Below the pieces are notes generated by a model, which worked only from the letters and a program-made list of their open reading frames with translations, had not been told where the DNA came from and did no database searches. Below are positions 51,919 to 52,939 of a stretch of DNA of 52,939 nt, one piece after another. Source of the stretch: Xaviernesmea rhizosphaerae (GTDB lineage: Bacteria > Pseudomonadota > Alphaproteobacteria > Rhizobiales > Rhizobiaceae); the NCBI RefSeq assembly GCF_001938945.1, contig NZ_MKIO01000040.1, forward strand, positions 1 to 52,939. Direction: 5' to 3'. The translations under genes and the position numbers were made by a program. Every line of letters starts with the position of its first letter. Position 1 is the stretch's first letter.

Positions 51919-52689
51919 TCAGGCGGCGCCGCCGAGAAGCCGGCCGTAATGGATGACCGCCTGGGTGCGGCTGTCGACATGCAGCTTGAGCAGAATGGCC
52001 GAGACATGCGCCTTGATCGTCGCCTCGGACACGCCGAGCTCATAGGCGATCTGCTTGTTGAGCAGCCCCTCGGCCAGCATGGAGAGGACCCGCGCCTGCT
52101 GCGGGGTCAACGATTGCAGACGCTGCAACAACAGGACGGTGGCCGGATCCTGCTGCTGGCCGGGGCTGAAGCCGGCGGGGGTGTAGATCTCGCCCGCAAG
52201 CGCTGTATCGATGCCGGCGCGGATCTCGTCGATGCCTGAGGATTTCGACAGGAAGCCGCAGGCGCCGAGATCGAGCGCGCGCTGGATGGTGGCGGGGTCG
52301 TCATGGGCCGAGACGACCATGACCGGCAGGGCCGGATGGTCGATGCGCAGGCTCATCAGGCCGGAAAAGCCGGAAACGCCGGGCATGGTGAGATCGAGCA
52401 GCAGAAGATCGGCCTCGGGATGAGCCGTGACGACGCGGCGTGTGGCATCGAAATCCCCTGCCTCGAGAATGAGGACGCCACCGCCGGCCGCGCCGAGCGC
52501 CTGGGCCAGCGCGCCGCGGAACAGGGGGTGGTCATCGGCGATGATCAGGGTGATGCCGCCGACATCCGCCACGCTTCCCTGCCCGGCCGCTGCCGGCTCC
52601 TGTCCGATCTGCCCGGCTCGCGCCGGTTCCTGTGTCCTTTGTCCGGCTTGCGCCGGTGCCGCGCGTCCCGTGATGGTGGTCATGCTCAT
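51919..52689 (-). CDS. LuxR/NarL-type response regulator with repeat-bearing N-terminal extension
   Basis: The 256-residue protein has a receiver domain (about 45-165, phospho-acceptor Asp in LLLLDLTMPG) and a LuxR-type helix-turn-helix (about 190-250, LTPQQARVLSMLAEGLLNKQIA). It is the likely partner of the adjacent hybrid kinase, as CrbR is of CrbS. Before the receiver there is an extra stretch of about 45 residues with AxAGQxxQEP repeated. The ATG at 52689 follows GGAGGAG; a second ATG lies two codons on. Confidence 0.92.
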   Translation of the reverse strand: MSMTTITGRAAPAQAGQRTQEPARAGQIGQEPAAAGQGSVADVGGITLIIADDHPLFRGALAQALGAAGGGVLILEAGDFDATRRVVTAHPEADLLLLDLTMPGVSGFSGLMSLRIDHPALPVMVVSAHDDPATIQRALDLGACGFLSKSSGIDEIRAGIDTALAGEIYTPAGFSPGQQQDPATVLLLQRLQSLTPQQARVLSMLAEGLLNKQIAYELGVSEATIKAHVSAILLKLHVDSRTQAVIHYGRLLGGAA

Positions 52690-52709
52690 CCTGCTCCTCC
52701 CCGAGCCTT

Positions 52710-52822
52710 TAGAGCGCTAGAGCATCAGACTGAAAATCGCACGCAGTCCGATGCTCTAATTTTTTGTTTTTGCATCGGATTTTTCCGAAAACCGGTTCCC
52801 ACTTTTCGGTCCGATGCTCTAA
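52710..52822. repeat. palindromic intergenic mosaic element (Rhizobiaceae type)
   Basis: AGAGCATCAGA (52719-52729) faces TCCGATGCTCT (52747-52757), and TCCGATGCTCT occurs again at 52810-52820. Between the last two lies a CCGAAAA/TTTTCGG palindrome around CCGGTTCCCAC. The GTGGGAACCGGTTTTCGG core (reverse strand) is widespread in Rhizobiaceae intergenic DNA and is related to the element at 24162-24258. The remaining bases to the window end hold no recognisable gene. Confidence 0.8.
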
Positions 52823-52939
52823 GCCTTCTTTACGTGAAGCATCCTCATCGACCCTCGATTCACTCCGGTCGGATGATGCTGTGGCCGCCGCGCCGCCTCC
52901 TCAAGGGCGCAGGCCTGCATCGTCCTCCTGCAGGATCGA

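Overview
The window looks like chromosomal DNA of a rhizobial alphaproteobacterium (Rhizobiaceae: Rhizobium/Agrobacterium/Sinorhizobium relatives). Reasons: high GC, TTGACA-N16/17-CTAGA(C/G) type promoters, two copies of the palindromic intergenic mosaics typical of Rhizobiaceae, a fused secDF, and the gene order rkpA-rkpG-rkpH-rkpI-rkpJ followed by a convergent kpsF, which is the rkp-1 capsular (K-antigen) region known from Sinorhizobium meliloti. No rRNA, tRNA, CRISPR array, IS element or transposase was seen.

Layout. (1) 0.3-2.5 kb: a GGDEF-EAL cyclic-di-GMP protein, possibly coupled to a small upstream ORF. (2) 3.2-17.5 kb: the rkp-1 block. RkpA is a 2501-residue animal-FAS-like iterative synthase, RkpG an alpha-oxoamine synthase, RkpH a short-chain reductase closely resembling 3-ketodihydrosphingosine reductase, RkpI a membrane LtaS/sulfatase-fold enzyme, RkpJ a KpsS-like capsule protein and KpsF an arabinose-5-phosphate isomerase. 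Together they suggest synthesis of a sphingoid-like lipid that carries a Kdo-linked capsule. (3) 17.9-25.3 kb: housekeeping and small genes: an Rrf2 regulator, a two-gene operon of small proteins with its own promoter and terminator, secDF, a lipoprotein candidate, a class I aminotransferase and a DDAH/amidinotransferase-fold enzyme. (4) 25.9-45.9 kb: a surface-glycan island. It holds three GT2-type proteins (one without its DXD), a DegT-type sugar aminotransferase, a CmcI-type methyltransferase, and a tightly packed operon of AMP-ligase, LuxE-like, LuxC-like, ACP, FabZ-like, ThDP enzyme, NeuB-like and GNAT proteins. A CDP-6-deoxyhexose module (rfbF, rfbG, rfbC, C-methyltransferase), a divergent GT41 protein and a galE remnant follow. 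(5) 46.3-52.9 kb: an aminotransferase, mscL, an SSS-type hybrid histidine kinase and its convergent LuxR-type response regulator.

The most interesting parts are the FAS-oxoamine synthase-KDSR trio of the rkp region and the LuxC/LuxE/ACP/ThDP/NeuB operon. The operon makes chemical sense as a route that activates an acid, reduces it to an aldehyde and lengthens it by a ThDP and/or PEP-dependent condensation for use in a glycan, but its product is unknown to me. No Wzx, Wzy, ABC exporter or CMP-sugar synthetase gene lies in the window, so the glycan pathway must be completed elsewhere. All family assignments come from reading motifs; no database search was run.
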